A stretch of 64,000 nucleotides of DNA from Clostridium folliculivorans (GCF_024341905.1 NZ_BQXY01000001.1:715013-779012), one strand, 5' to 3'. Positions 16,715 through 25,661 are shown, numbered from the stretch's first letter. The notes: generated from the letters alone by a model not told the origin. Numbers and translations: made by a program.

Positions 16715-17566
16715 ATGGAATTGTGGTATACAGAAAATCAGACGCCTAACGTAAAGTTTTCAATGAAGGTAAAGAGTCATCTCTATGCGGAAAAGAGTCC
16801 GTTCCAAGAGATAGAAGTAATTGATACTTATGAATTTGGAAGAGTCTTGGTAATAGATGGTTGGACTATGGTTACTGAAAAAGATGAGTTCATTTATCAT
16901 GAAATGATTACTCACGTGGCACTTTCTACAAACCCTGATATAAAAAGAGTTTTAGTAATAGGTGCTGGTGATGGTGGAACTGTAAGAGAATTAACTAGAT
17001 ATGAGACTATAGAAAAGATAGACATGGTAGAAATAGATGAAGTAGTTGTTAAAGCTTCTAAAGAATTTTTACCTTTCACTGCATGTAAACTTGATGATCC
17101 AAGAGTTAATCTGTACTTTGAAGATGGAATAAAGTTTGTTGAAGGAAAGATAGCTGAGTATGACCTTATAATAGTTGACTCTACAGATCCTATCGGACCA
17201 GGAGAAGGATTATTTACAGTAGATTTCTATAACAACTGCTTTAAGGCTCTTACTGACAAAGGAATATTAGTTAACCAAGGTGAAAGTCCTTATTATCCTA
17301 ATAATTCAAGAGAAATGAAAAGAGCATACTCGAAGCTTAAGAAGATATTCCCAATATGTGAGGCATATCAATACCATATGCCGACTTATGCATCTGGACA
17401 TTGGTTATTTGGGTTTGCATCAAAGGCACTTCATCCTATAAAGGACTTTAAAGAAGCGAACTTTGAGAAACGTGGATTAAAAACTAAGTACTATAACAAG
17501 AACATACATGTAGGTGCTTTTGCACTTCCGAATTATGTTATAGAAGAGCTTAATTCGGAAGAATAG
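16715..17566 (+). CDS. speE: Spermidine synthase (polyamine aminopropyltransferase)
   Basis: Transfers the aminopropyl group from decarboxylated AdoMet to putrescine. The 283-residue protein has the canonical series: LWYTENQTPNVKFSMKV start, RVLVIDGWTMVTEKDEFIYHEM, the AdoMet-type binding motif VLVIGAGDGGTVRE, VEIDEVVV, and the YDLIIVDSTDPIGPGEGLF motif with the catalytic aspartate. The frame extends to a GTG at 16697 overlapping the speD stop, but ATG at 16715 has ggagga at ideal spacing and gives the normal family N-terminus. It is followed by a terminator at 17653. Confidence 0.96.
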   Translation: MELWYTENQTPNVKFSMKVKSHLYAEKSPFQEIEVIDTYEFGRVLVIDGWTMVTEKDEFIYHEMITHVALSTNPDIKRVLVIGAGDGGTVRELTRYETIEKIDMVEIDEVVVKASKEFLPFTACKLDDPRVNLYFEDGIKFVEGKIAEYDLIIVDSTDPIGPGEGLFTVDFYNNCFKALTDKGILVNQGESPYYPNNSREMKRAYSKLKKIFPICEAYQYHMPTYASGHWLFGFASKALHPIKDFKEANFEKRGLKTKYYNKNIHVGAFALPNYVIEELNSEE

Positions 17567-17652
17567 TTATAACTTATAATTGCGTCATGATATAATAGCT
17601 GTTAACTTATGACGTAACTAAACTTGTAAAAAAGTAATAATGTTAGATATTT

Positions 17653-17703
17653 AAAAAAGTATAGTCCTTGCCTTATTGTAAATAGGCAAAGACTATACTT
17701 TTT
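17653..17703. terminator. Bidirectional terminator between speE and acyP
   Basis: A 16-base arm AAGTATAGTCCTTGCC (17657-17672) pairs with GGCAAAGACTATACTT (17685-17700) with one mismatch, with A- and T-runs outside. Confidence 0.9.
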
Positions 17704-17708
17704 GTGCT

Positions 17709-17978
17709 CTAAACAATCCTAAAAGATTTTTCTTTTTCAAGTGAAGGAAGTTCTTCTACCTTACATTCAATAACTCTTGAAAATCCATTTCCTCTCTTAA
17801 CCCTAGCTAAAAAAGCGTCTACGTGTTCGTTATCACCCTGAGCAAAAATCTCTACATCGCCATTGTCAAGATTTGTGGCAGTACCAGTTATGTTAAGTAA
17901 AGAGGCTGTATATTGAACGAAGTATCTAAACCCTACTCCTTGAACCCTTCCCTGGACAATGATATGATATCTTATCAT
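17709..17978 (-). CDS. acyP: Acylphosphatase
   Basis: Small enzyme (89 residues) that hydrolyses acyl phosphates such as acetyl phosphate. The signature GRVQGVGFRYF carries the catalytic Arg18, and Asn36 in the T-N-L-D-N-G segment is the second catalytic residue. An ATG at 17984 would also be in frame but is only two bases from the aggagg site; the ATG at 17978 is seven bases from it and is chosen. Single gene, convergent with speE. Confidence 0.94.
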   Translation of the reverse strand: MIRYHIIVQGRVQGVGFRYFVQYTASLLNITGTATNLDNGDVEIFAQGDNEHVDAFLARVKRGNGFSRVIECKVEELPSLEKEKSFRIV

Positions 17979-18230
17979 ACTCATTCCTCCTCAAGATTTA
18001 TTTAATAGAATTATAACAGATTTTTGTGAACCTTAACAATTGAAAATATAACCTAAAGATTGATGTGGTATAATGTTATTTATATTATCGTAAAAATTAT
18101 AATTATATTTATGTTTATTTTTTATGAAAATGAGCAAAAATTACAATGGTGGAGTAATTTTAAAAATATTTACAATACAGTCTTTGGTAAGTATAATAAG
18201 GTTAGAAAACATTTACAGGAGGTGAAGGTA

Positions 18231-18647
18231 ATGGATATAGAAAAAAGTTTGGTTCTTATAAAGCCTGATGCAGTAGAGCGACACGTAACAGGAAAAATAA
18301 TCGATCTATACGAAAGTAATGGGCTCAGGGTAATTGCACTTAAAATGGTTAAAATTAATGAAGAATTGGCCAGGGTACATTATGCAGAGCATGACGGTAA
18401 AGTATTTTTTGATGAATTATTAAAATATATTACAAGAAGCCCATTAGTTGCTATGATACTGGAAGGACAAGGGGCTATAGAAAAGGTAAGAAAGATAAAC
18501 GGTAACACAAATCCTGAAATGGCTGAGTATGGAACTATAAGAAAAAAGTTTGGTGTAAACAAAACTGAAAACTCAGTGCATGCCTCTGACTGTAGTGAAA
18601 GTGCTCAAAAAGAAATCAATCTATGGTTTCCTGAATTTGAACAATAA
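18231..18647 (+). CDS. ndk: Nucleoside diphosphate kinase
   Basis: Transfers the gamma-phosphate between nucleoside tri- and diphosphates through a phosphohistidine. The 138-residue protein has Lys11 in LVLIKPDA, the MILEGQGAIEKVRKING segment, GTIRKKFG, and the active-site His117 in NSVHASDC. The usual motif ends Gly/Ser-Asp-Ser/Gly/Ala; here it ends Ser-Asp-Cys, a mild variant. An open frame runs upstream to 18060 but reads as low-complexity non-coding sequence; ATG at 18231 behind aggaggtg starts the real protein (EKSLVLIKPD). It shares a bidirectional terminator with the convergent potD gene. Confidence 0.95.
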   Translation: MDIEKSLVLIKPDAVERHVTGKIIDLYESNGLRVIALKMVKINEELARVHYAEHDGKVFFDELLKYITRSPLVAMILEGQGAIEKVRKINGNTNPEMAEYGTIRKKFGVNKTENSVHASDCSESAQKEINLWFPEFEQ

Positions 18648-18672
18648 AAAAAGCCTATAAAGGCTTTTTTTA
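18646..18672. terminator. Bidirectional terminator between ndk and potD
   Basis: Compact hairpin AAAGCCT / AGGCTTT flanked by long A and T runs; it overlaps the stop codons of both convergent genes. Confidence 0.9.
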
Positions 18673-19728
18673 GTTTGATTTAACTTGTAACCAAGCGTCA
18701 TCATATTTTTTTAGATTTTCTCCAAGATCAACGAAAACTTCACACTTCTTCAGAATATCTTCAGAAGGATAAGCTGTAGGATCACTCTTTATTTTATCAT
18801 CTAATAGTTCTAAAGCAGCTTTATTTGGAGTAGAGTAACCAATGTACTCTGTGTTTTGTTTGGATACTTCAGGGTCTAGTAGGAAGTTTATAAATTGCTC
18901 CGCTTCAGCTTTATGTTTAGCATTCTTTGGTATGCATAAAGTATCAAACCATTTATTGCTTCCTTCCTTTGGAATAACATACTGTAGGTTTGCGTTTTTT
19001 TGTTTCATTGTTACAGCATCACCTGAATAAACTACTGCAAGAGCAGCCTCTTCTGCAACCATTCTATCTTTTACTTCATCATTTACGTATGCAAGGACTA
19101 GTGGTTTTTGTTTTATCAATTCTTCTTTAGCTTTATTTATCTCGTCATCCTTAGTTGTGTTAAGTGAATAACCTAATCTTCGAAGGGACACTCCTATAGA
19201 ATCTCTTATAGATTCTATCATAAAAATTTGTCCTTTATACTTTGGGTTCCAAAGTATGTTCCAACTATCCACTGGATCTTTAACTAATTTTTTGTTGTAT
19301 ATAATTCCGTAAGTTCCCCACATATAAGGAACAGAGTATTCATTTTTTGGATCATAAGAAAGATTTTTAAACTTTTCATCTATATTCTTGTAGTTTTCAA
19401 CTTTAGTAAAGTCTATTTTCTCAAGCATATCTTCCTTGATCATTTTTTCAACCATGTAATCAGAAGGAACAACTATATCATAACTAGAGTTTCCTCCTTT
19501 TAATTTCTGATACATAATTTCGTTTGTATCATAGGTCTCATAATTAACCTTTATTCCGGTTTTATCTTCAAATTGCTTTAATAAATCCTCATCTATGTAA
19601 TCACCAACATTATATACATTTAATACTTTTTTACCTGATTCGTTAGATTTACTGTTACACCCAGCAAATAATGAAGTGCAAACTACAATTGTAGCAAGTA
19701 GTGGAATTATTTTTTTTATTTTAATCAA
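18670..19728 (-). CDS. potD: Spermidine/putrescine ABC transporter, substrate-binding lipoprotein
   Basis: Extracytoplasmic receptor of the polyamine uptake system. It has a lipoprotein signal with lipobox LFAGC, then KVLNVYNVGDYIDEDLLKQFEDKTGIKVNYETYDTNE-like sequence, SSYDIVVPSDYMVEKM, and YSVPYMWGTYGIIYNKK, typical of PotD-like periplasmic-binding folds (about 350 residues). A GTG at 19737 is in frame but lies inside the gaggtg ribosome site; TTG at 19728, eight bases after it and just past the potC stop, is the likelier start. Last gene of the regulator-potABCD operon. Confidence 0.93.
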   Translation of the reverse strand: MIKIKKIIPLLATIVVCTSLFAGCNSKSNESGKKVLNVYNVGDYIDEDLLKQFEDKTGIKVNYETYDTNEIMYQKLKGGNSSYDIVVPSDYMVEKMIKEDMLEKIDFTKVENYKNIDEKFKNLSYDPKNEYSVPYMWGTYGIIYNKKLVKDPVDSWNILWNPKYKGQIFMIESIRDSIGVSLRRLGYSLNTTKDDEINKAKEELIKQKPLVLAYVNDEVKDRMVAEEAALAVVYSGDAVTMKQKNANLQYVIPKEGSNKWFDTLCIPKNAKHKAEAEQFINFLLDPEVSKQNTEYIGYSTPNKAALELLDDKIKSDPTAYPSEDILKKCEVFVDLGENLKKYDDAWLQVKSN

Positions 19729-19729
19729 T

Positions 19730-20506
19730 TTAATCACCTCTTATTAAAGATTCTTTTTTATTAACTATCAATAATAAAGTTAAAACTACAATGAACATCA
19801 ATGTAGACAAGGCATTTATTTCAGGTTTTATTCCTCTCTTAGCCATAGAGTATACCTCTATTGAAAGATTAGTAACGCCTGATCCAGTAGTGAAAAAACT
19901 TATTACAAAATCATCGATTGACATAGTAAAAGCTATTAAAAAGCCAGATATTATTCCAGGTTTGATTTGTGGTAGTATAACCTTTCTAAGTGTGTAGCTT
20001 GGAGTAGCACCGAGATCCATAGCTGCTTCTTCAATATTATTTGGTAACTGCTTAAGTTTAGGTAGCACTGATAATATTACATATGGTAAGTTAAAGGTTA
20101 TATGTGCTAAAAGCATAGTAGTAAATCCAAATTTAAAACTAAAGAAAGCAAATAGACTCATCAAAGCAATTCCTGTAACAATATCAGGATTTAAAACTGG
20201 AAGATAGTTTACGTTAAGAATTATTTTTTTACTCAATCCTCTCATCTTAAATATGCCAATGGAACTTAGAGTTCCAACAACAGTTGATATTGTTGCTGAT
20301 ATAATAGCTACACTTAAAGTATAGTAAAGTGCTGTTAAAATTCTATCATCACTTATAAGCTCTTTATACCACTTAAAAGTGAAACCTTCCCATACGGCCA
20401 TAGACTTTGAATTGTTAAATGAAAATATAATCAATACAATTATTGGAGCGTATAAGAATAAAAAAACTAAGGATAAATAAAATTTAGCTCCTAATTTTTT
20501 TACCAT
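19730..20506 (-). CDS. potC: Spermidine/putrescine ABC transporter permease PotC
   Basis: A 258-residue inner-membrane permease with six predicted helices. The coupling (EAA-type) loop reads NNIEEAAMDLGATPSYTLRKVILPQIKPGI, the conserved contact with the ATPase. The C-terminal MSIDDFVISFFTTG segment is typical of PotC. The gene starts seven bases inside the end of potB, indicating translational coupling. Confidence 0.93.
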   Translation of the reverse strand: MVKKLGAKFYLSLVFLFLYAPIIVLIIFSFNNSKSMAVWEGFTFKWYKELISDDRILTALYYTLSVAIISATISTVVGTLSSIGIFKMRGLSKKIILNVNYLPVLNPDIVTGIALMSLFAFFSFKFGFTTMLLAHITFNLPYVILSVLPKLKQLPNNIEEAAMDLGATPSYTLRKVILPQIKPGIISGFLIAFTMSIDDFVISFFTTGSGVTNLSIEVYSMAKRGIKPEINALSTLMFIVVLTLLLIVNKKESLIRGD

Positions 20507-21336
20507 ACTTGTCCACCACCTTCTTTATTTTCATCTCCATCAAATTTAGTCATAATGGCCATTGATAGCAATATAATAAGCATCATAAATATAGAAATAG
20601 CAGAACCAAAATTCCAATCGCCTATATTAGTAAATTGCTGCTCTATAAGATTTCCTAGAAGCATATACTGACCGCCGCCAAGAAGTCGTGAAATTACAAA
20701 GGTCGTTACTGCAGGCATAAATACCATAGTTATCCCAGATATAACCCCTGGTACAGTAAGCGGAAATATTACCTTGCCAAAAACTTGAGCTTTATTTGCA
20801 CCTAAATCATGTGCTGCATTTATAAGGTTTTCATCTATTTTTATGATTACAGTGTATATTGGAAGCACCATATAAGGAAGAAAATTGTACACCATACCTA
20901 AAAGTACAGCTGCATCTGTGTATAATAAAGTTATAGATGGAAGACCTATCTTGACTAATAGGGTGTTTATAAAACCATTTTTTCCAAGTATGGACATCCA
21001 AGCATATGTTCTTAGAAGAAAATTCATCCACATTGGTAAAATAAATAATAGTATAAAGAGATTTCTTCTTTTTAAATTTATTTTTGAAATAAAGTATGCG
21101 GCAGGATATCCTATTACAAGGCATAATAAAGTAGAAATAAAAGCAAGATAAATAGATCGCCAAAAAACCTTTAAATATATTGGATTAATAAGTTTATGAT
21201 AGTTGTCCATAGAAAATATAAAGGAATTGTCAATTTTTTTTGTGAAGCTAAAGAATAAGACCATAAAAAGGGGGATTACAATAAAAAGTACACTCCAAAT
21301 AAAATATGGGTAAGCAGCATAGGAACGCTTTTTCAC
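20500..21336 (-). CDS. potB: Spermidine/putrescine ABC transporter permease PotB
   Basis: A 278-residue permease with six predicted helices and the coupling loop ENLINAAHDLGANKAQVFGKVIFPLTVPG. It pairs with PotC to form the channel. The start is GTG at 21336, with aaagga about 11 bases upstream, and shares its first base with the end of potA. The tight overlaps across potA-B-C-D mark one mRNA. Confidence 0.93.
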   Translation of the reverse strand: MKKRSYAAYPYFIWSVLFIVIPLFMVLFFSFTKKIDNSFIFSMDNYHKLINPIYLKVFWRSIYLAFISTLLCLVIGYPAAYFISKINLKRRNLFILLFILPMWMNFLLRTYAWMSILGKNGFINTLLVKIGLPSITLLYTDAAVLLGMVYNFLPYMVLPIYTVIIKIDENLINAAHDLGANKAQVFGKVIFPLTVPGVISGITMVFMPAVTTFVISRLLGGGQYMLLGNLIEQQFTNIGDWNFGSAISIFMMLIILLSMAIMTKFDGDENKEGGGQVW

Positions 21337-22382
21337 TATGTAGTTATCCTTTTTTTCATTATATGTATATCTTCAGGGTGAATACTTAGACCTATCATTG
21401 AGCCAATTGGAGCACTTTTTGTATTGTGTATCAGCCATTTTCTATCCTGTTCTAGAACTTCCAGTTCGTAATGAACTCCTTTAAAAATAACTGAAGTGAT
21501 TTTTCCCTTAAGCATTCCTTTTTCGGAATCAACTATCTTTATATCTTCTGGTCTTATAACAACATCTACATTCTCATTATTTGAAAAACCTTTGTCAACA
21601 CATTCGAATTCACTATCACAAAACTTAACTCTAAAGTCTTTTAACATAACGCCATCAATTATATTGCTTTCTCCAATAAACTTAGCCACAAATGAGTTTA
21701 TTGGTTCGTTATAGATATCTTCAGGCGTACCCATTTGCTGTACTATTCCTTTATCCATCACAACAATAGTATCAGACATGGTAAGTGCCTCTTCTTGGTC
21801 ATGGGTTACAAAAACAAAAGTAATACCTAGTTTTTGTTGTATGTTTTTTAATTCCAACTGCATTTCTTTTCTTAGTTTAAGATCTAGAGCTCCCAGTGGT
21901 TCGTCTAATAGTAGCACCTTAGGTTCATTTACTAAAGCTCTAGCAATTGCTACTCTTTGTTGCTGGCCTCCACTTAGAGAATCTATATCTCTTTTTTCGA
22001 AGCCTTCTAAAGCAACTAATTTCAGAATTGATGTAACTTTTTCTTTAATTGTAGATTTAGAGAGCTTTTTTATTTTAAGACCAAAAGCAATATTGTCATA
22101 AACGTTTAGATGAGGAAAAAGAGCGTAATTCTGAAATACAGTATTAATTTGTCTATTATAGGGCGGAATATTATTAATGTCATTTCCTTCAAAGGATATT
22201 GTTCCAACATCAACACTTTCAAAACCCGCTAACATTTTTAGAGTAGTTGTTTTGCCACAACCACTTGGACCAAGAAGCGTCAAGAATTCATTTTTTTTAA
22301 TAAATAGATTTAAATCATCAATTATCTTTATATTATTGAAGCTTTTTGACACATTTTTAATTTCAATAATGTTATCATCCAA
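21336..22382 (-). CDS. potA: Spermidine/putrescine ABC transporter ATPase PotA
   Basis: ATP-hydrolysing subunit of polyamine import, about 348 residues. Walker A is GPSGCGKTT, the Q-loop is in [12 protein letters not shown], the ABC signature is LSGGQQQR, and Walker B is [12 protein letters not shown] followed by the switch histidine in VTHDQEEAL. The C-terminal third (about 240-348) is a TOBE-type regulatory domain. A GTG at 22391 is in frame but overlaps the gagaggtg ribosome site; TTG at 22382, eight bases downstream of it, is preferred. It follows the regulator gene by about 20 bases. Confidence 0.95.
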   Translation of the reverse strand: MDDNIIEIKNVSKSFNNIKIIDDLNLFIKKNEFLTLLGPSGCGKTTTLKMLAGFESVDVGTISFEGNDINNIPPYNRQINTVFQNYALFPHLNVYDNIAFGLKIKKLSKSTIKEKVTSILKLVALEGFEKRDIDSLSGGQQQRVAIARALVNEPKVLLLDEPLGALDLKLRKEMQLELKNIQQKLGITFVFVTHDQEEALTMSDTIVVMDKGIVQQMGTPEDIYNEPINSFVAKFIGESNIIDGVMLKDFRVKFCDSEFECVDKGFSNNENVDVVIRPEDIKIVDSEKGMLKGKITSVIFKGVHYELEVLEQDRKWLIHNTKSAPIGSMIGLSIHPEDIHIMKKRITT

Positions 22383-22401
22383 AATAAACACCTCTCTTAT
22401 A

Positions 22402-22941
22402 TTAGAATGAAGGAGGAGTACTTACCCAAATAACCTTAGCTTCTGTTTTACCACAATTTGAGATGAAATGATTAGCCTTAGGTTTGAAGTAAAAGCTCTC
22501 GCCCTTTTTTAACTTTACTTTTCTGTCACCTAGGTGAAGATTTATAGTTCCGCATAAAACGAAACCAAATTCTTCTCCTTCATGGGGTTCTTCTTCTACA
22601 TATCTCCCACCAGGATCAAGAGTTATCATTATTGGTTCCATGGCATTTTTCTGTGCATTAGGAATTAGCCACATAAGCTTATATTTTAGTTCTTCGCTTT
22701 CAGTTTCAAACATGTCATCATATGTGAAGGTGATTTTTTCATTTGAATCATCACTGAAAAATTCTGTTAGATTCGTACCGAGAATTTCTAGAATATCCAT
22801 TAGCGTCGCAATTGAAGGGGATGTTAGGTCGTTTTCCAGCTGAGATATAAAACCTTTTGAAAGCTCACATCTATTCGCAAGTTCTTCTTGTGTAAGTTGT
22901 TTTTCAATTCTTAATCTTCGAATCTTTTCTCCAATTTGCAT
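22402..22941 (-). CDS. XRE-family regulator with cupin sensor domain (probable pot operon regulator)
   Basis: A 179-residue transcription factor: an N-terminal helix-turn-helix (residues about 7-62, [22 protein letters not shown]) and a C-terminal cupin (about 105-175, including [21 protein letters not shown] and [13 protein letters not shown]). The architecture matches the PuuR-like HTH-cupin family that senses small molecules, including polyamines. As first gene of the pot operon it probably controls its own promoter, where repeated TAAACAA half-sites overlap the predicted start of transcription. ATG at 22941 follows tggagga. Confidence 0.9.
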   Translation of the reverse strand: MQIGEKIRRLRIEKQLTQEELANRCELSKGFISQLENDLTSPSIATLMDILEILGTNLTEFFSDDSNEKITFTYDDMFETESEELKYKLMWLIPNAQKNAMEPIMITLDPGGRYVEEEPHEGEEFGFVLCGTINLHLGDRKVKLKKGESFYFKPKANHFISNCGKTEAKVIWVSTPPSF

Positions 22942-22988
22942 GCTGCATATCCTCCATTTTTATAATAGGTAAAAAATTACACATACGT

Positions 22989-23059
22989 ATTACTAAACAA
23001 ATTGTTTATAATTACTAAACAAACAAGGTTATTATATTAATTTTTGCTAACTAAATCAA
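22989..23059 (-). promoter_or_regulatory. Promoter and candidate operator of the pot operon
   Basis: On the minus strand, TTGATT (complement of 23054-23059), a 17-base spacer and TATAAT (complement of 23031-23036) form a near-consensus promoter. Just downstream, over the expected transcription start, lie two exact copies of ATTACTAAACAAA (22989-23001 and 23011-23023), 22 bases apart. They contain three alternating half-sites, TAAACAA / TTGTTTA / TAAACAA (22994-23000, 23002-23008, 23016-23022). This is a classic repressor layout; binding by the HTH-cupin protein encoded next is inferred. Confidence 0.75.
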
Positions 23060-23119
23060 TACTTTTAAGAAAAAAAGTAAAATTTGTTTAATTTTCAGAA
23101 TGAAGGTAAAATAGGCGCT

Positions 23120-23346
23120 GTTAAACACTGCGTTGAAATTAAGCGGTTATCAATCCGATGCTTTAATGAGCTTGCGCAAAGAATTAATATGATTTTGTCA
23201 TATTCCATGGCTAAAACTGTAAACTCACTACGTTCGAACAGTACAGTTTTTTAACGCCATTCCATCTGAAAAAATCATTTAATTCTAATAGCTCGCTCAT
23301 ATAGCAGCTCCTTTATAACCACTTAATTTCAACAATATTCTTAAAC
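23120..23346. repeat. Long palindromic repeat C, copy C2, interrupted
   Basis: Starts GTTAAAC and ends TTAAAC, with GTTGAAATTAAG at 23132 and CTTAATTTCAAC ending at 23333 as inner arms. It is nearly identical to copy C1 on both halves (GATGCTTTAATGAGCTT, GAATTAATATGATTT, TAATAGCTCGCTCATATAGCA) but its central hairpin is split by about 76 extra bases (23205-23280). Confidence 0.85.
23205..23280. repeat. Second hairpin element inserted inside repeat C2
   Basis: The extra 76 bases lie exactly where C1 reads continuously from TCATATT to AATTCTA. They contain their own inverted repeat, ATGGCTAAAACTGTA (23207-23221) and TACAGTTTTTTAACGCCAT (23242-23260). No obvious clean target duplication is seen. 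Confidence 0.7.
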
Positions 23347-23557
23347 GTAGCAAAAAAATATTACACTTATAGAGTAAATAGTCTGAACTCATTATTTTTT
23401 GATCAGGTCTAAATTATGTTTCATGTAAGAATTTTGTAGTCAAAATAATGGTGATAATGTAAAGATTCTTATATAAAAAGTGGTGTTATTGAGATATAAT
23501 TAATTTATGAAAATATTAGAAATATAAGTTTTAAATATGGAAATTGGGTGATTTTTT

Positions 23558-24649
23558 ATGAAGATTAGTGATTTATATAGAAGAGATGGAAAATTAGTTT
23601 ATATAAAACAACCAAAGTTTGAAGAATTAAATTATGTAAAGAAGTTATGGTGTGATTATGAAACCATGAAGGATATAGGGGGAGTGTTTGCATTCCAAGA
23701 AGATAAATGGGGAAATTTCTATAAGAAAATGGTCATGCCTACAGATGGGAAAAACTTTTATTGTCTGATTTTTAATAAGGAAGATGTACCTGTTGGGGAA
23801 GTAAGCTTTCATGGTTATGATTCAGCTACAAAGATAGCTAGATTTAATTTGAAAGTAGAGTCTAGTCATAGGGGACAAGGTTATGGAGCTGAAGCGACAA
23901 AGCTTATTCTAGAGTACTTTTTCTATGAGTTTGGGGGCCTTGTTATTATGGATACAGTCTCAAACAAGAAATCTCAGGAATCATTTTTAAAGTTAGGTTT
24001 TGAAGCTGTTGCAAGGCATGGAAATGATATAACTTTTAAATTAACGAAAGAAAAGTTTCTTGTGGAAGAAAGTTGTGAGAATAAAAACGTATCTATTATA
24101 GTTTTGGAAGGTGCAGATTTACTAAGTATAAGTGGACCGATTGAGATATTTTCTTTAGCTAATAAAATACACGACAAAGATATATTTTATATTAATACAA
24201 TTGGAATCGAAGAGGGTATGGTAGAAACTTCTAGCGGGTTTAAGCTTTCTGCAAACTCAGCTTTTTCTCAAAGCGAATGCCCAAACATACTTATTATACC
24301 GAGTGGAAAATATAACGAAGATATTTTGAATAATCAAAAACTAAGTGATTTTTTGAAGAGATGTTATTATGAATGCGAGATGGTTTTAGTAATAGATTCT
24401 GGTATAATGTTACTTGCAAAGTCGAATTTGATAAAAGATATGCCTATAGCTGTGCACTCTAAGTTAAGAGGTAAAATTCAAGAGATTTGTCCGAAGGTTA
24501 AGATTGTTAACAAATCAATGGTTGATAACGGAAGAGTAATGATAGGCTCAAGTATAATGAGTAGTTTAGATATTTGCATCAATGCAATAAAAAAGTTGTT
24601 AGGTGAAGAAAAAGTAGTGGAGATAATAAATCATATGGAAAATAAATAG
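23558..24649 (+). CDS. GNAT acetyltransferase fused to a DJ-1/PfpI-like domain
   Basis: A 363-residue two-domain protein. Residues about 12-165 are a GNAT N-acetyltransferase with the acetyl-CoA motif RGQGYGAEA (105-113) and a SQESFLKLGFEAVARHG end. Residues about 177-360 look like a DJ-1/PfpI (class I glutamine amidotransferase-like) domain as found in front of AraC-type regulators: VSIIVLEGADLLSISGPIEIF, then PNILIIPSG. The usual nucleophile motif VCTGA is VIDSGIM here, with Asp280 in place of Cys, so the second domain is probably a ligand-binding rather than enzymatic module. Substrate unknown. Single gene; ATG at 23558. Confidence 0.8.
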   Translation: MKISDLYRRDGKLVYIKQPKFEELNYVKKLWCDYETMKDIGGVFAFQEDKWGNFYKKMVMPTDGKNFYCLIFNKEDVPVGEVSFHGYDSATKIARFNLKVESSHRGQGYGAEATKLILEYFFYEFGGLVIMDTVSNKKSQESFLKLGFEAVARHGNDITFKLTKEKFLVEESCENKNVSIIVLEGADLLSISGPIEIFSLANKIHDKDIFYINTIGIEEGMVETSSGFKLSANSAFSQSECPNILIIPSGKYNEDILNNQKLSDFLKRCYYECEMVLVIDSGIMLLAKSNLIKDMPIAVHSKLRGKIQEICPKVKIVNKSMVDNGRVMIGSSIMSSLDICINAIKKLLGEEKVVEIINHMENK

Positions 24650-24757
24650 AAGGTATTAGAGAAACACTTAAAGGTATATTTGATGACTATAGTATGTTAG
24701 TAATCTTAAACAATAGATTTAACATTCTGTAGCCAATTTATTTTTAGGAGGGATATT

Positions 24758-25183
24758 TTGAAGCTTGAACTTACGACACCAGCATTACTTTTTACAGCGA
24801 TTTCTCTTCTTATATCAGCTTATACTAGCAGGTTTGCTACATTAGCCCAGCTGCTTAGACAACTAGACCTACATTATAGAAAGACACCAGAAAAGCGGAT
24901 TTTGGCGCAAATAAAGAATCTAAATAAAAGGATAAGACTTATTAAATACATGCAGACTATGGGGGTATTTAGTTTCTTTTTATGTGTTTTATCTATGCTA
25001 GCATTATTTTTAAATAAACAAGTTATAGGGCAGATAACTTTTGGTATAAGCTTGGTAGCACTTCTAATATCATTACTACTTTCACTGTTAGAATTACAGA
25101 TATCAGTAAATGCTATAGTATATCAATTGGAAGATTTGACTGAAATGAGTAATAAACTTGAGGATAAAAATAAAACTAAATAG
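24758..25183 (+). CDS. DUF2721 family membrane protein
   Basis: A 141-residue membrane protein. The start LTTPALLFTAISLLISAYTSRFATLAQLLRQL matches the DUF2721 pattern (TPALLFPAISL..LAYTNRF), followed by a basic loop and two further hydrophobic helices (about 65-85 and 90-115). Function unknown. TTG start at 24758 behind aggaggg. The next gene starts about 45 bases after the stop, so the two may be co-transcribed. Confidence 0.8.
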   Translation: MKLELTTPALLFTAISLLISAYTSRFATLAQLLRQLDLHYRKTPEKRILAQIKNLNKRIRLIKYMQTMGVFSFFLCVLSMLALFLNKQVIGQITFGISLVALLISLLLSLLELQISVNAIVYQLEDLTEMSNKLEDKNKTK

Positions 25184-25228
25184 AGTTTGAATAAAATGAC
25201 ACTTTTACAAATGAGAAGGATGAATATA

Positions 25229-25627
25229 ATGATTGGAATTAAAATTGAAAAAAATAAAACTGGAAACTTAATTCTGAGAGCACACATAAAAGATGAATTT
25301 AAAGAAAATTCCATAGTGAGAAGGTGTTTATTGGATAGCAAGAAGTTAAAGGGTAAGAGTATGTACCCTTATGTGATTCCTTTGAAATACCTCGCGATAA
25401 TAGTAAATAATTTGGATAAGAATTTGTTGAAAATACATAAGAATAGCATAAACAGTTTTTTAGAATTTTCTGATGAATATGATGAATGCTATTATTATGA
25501 AGTGGAAGCCAATGCGAAATATATGAAAAAGTGGAGAGAAGTAGGATGTCCTAAAATATATAGGATAAATATTGATATAGATAACAAATGCTTAGAAAAG
25601 GAAATTGCTTTTCAAAGAATGATGTAA
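25229..25627 (+). CDS. Uncharacterised small protein
   Basis: A 132-residue soluble protein, basic in its first half, that I do not recognise. It begins MIGIKIEKNKTGNLILRAH and contains a Tyr-rich acidic stretch (EFSDEYDECYYYEVEAN) around residues 80-96. The frame is open from 25187, but ATG at 25229 is about eight bases from gagaagga and is preferred. Ends at a strong bidirectional terminator. Confidence 0.6.
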   Translation: MIGIKIEKNKTGNLILRAHIKDEFKENSIVRRCLLDSKKLKGKSMYPYVIPLKYLAIIVNNLDKNLLKIHKNSINSFLEFSDEYDECYYYEVEANAKYMKKWREVGCPKIYRINIDIDNKCLEKEIAFQRMM

Positions 25628-25661
25628 AAAAGGTAGCTCGTATGAGCTACCTTTTTTTAGT
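25628..25661. terminator. Bidirectional terminator
   Basis: GGTAGCTC / GAGCTACC stem with GTAT loop, A6 before and T7 after; it separates the small gene from the convergent PBP gene. Confidence 0.92.

Larger units (their letters stand above)
22942..23557. other. Intergenic region holding the pot promoter and repeat C copy C2
   Basis: No gene seen. It contains the pot promoter/operator (22989-23059), repeat C copy C2 (23120-23346) and the AT-rich upstream region of the GNAT fusion gene. Confidence 0.6.

Noticed and set aside
18060..18230. N-terminal extension of ndk
   Set aside because: Upstream codons read as AT-rich non-coding sequence; the ATG at 18231 with aggaggtg starts the conserved domain.
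20831..21163. 110-codon alternative frame inside potB
   Set aside because: The potB frame has clear permease motifs; the alternative shows no family features and no ribosome site.
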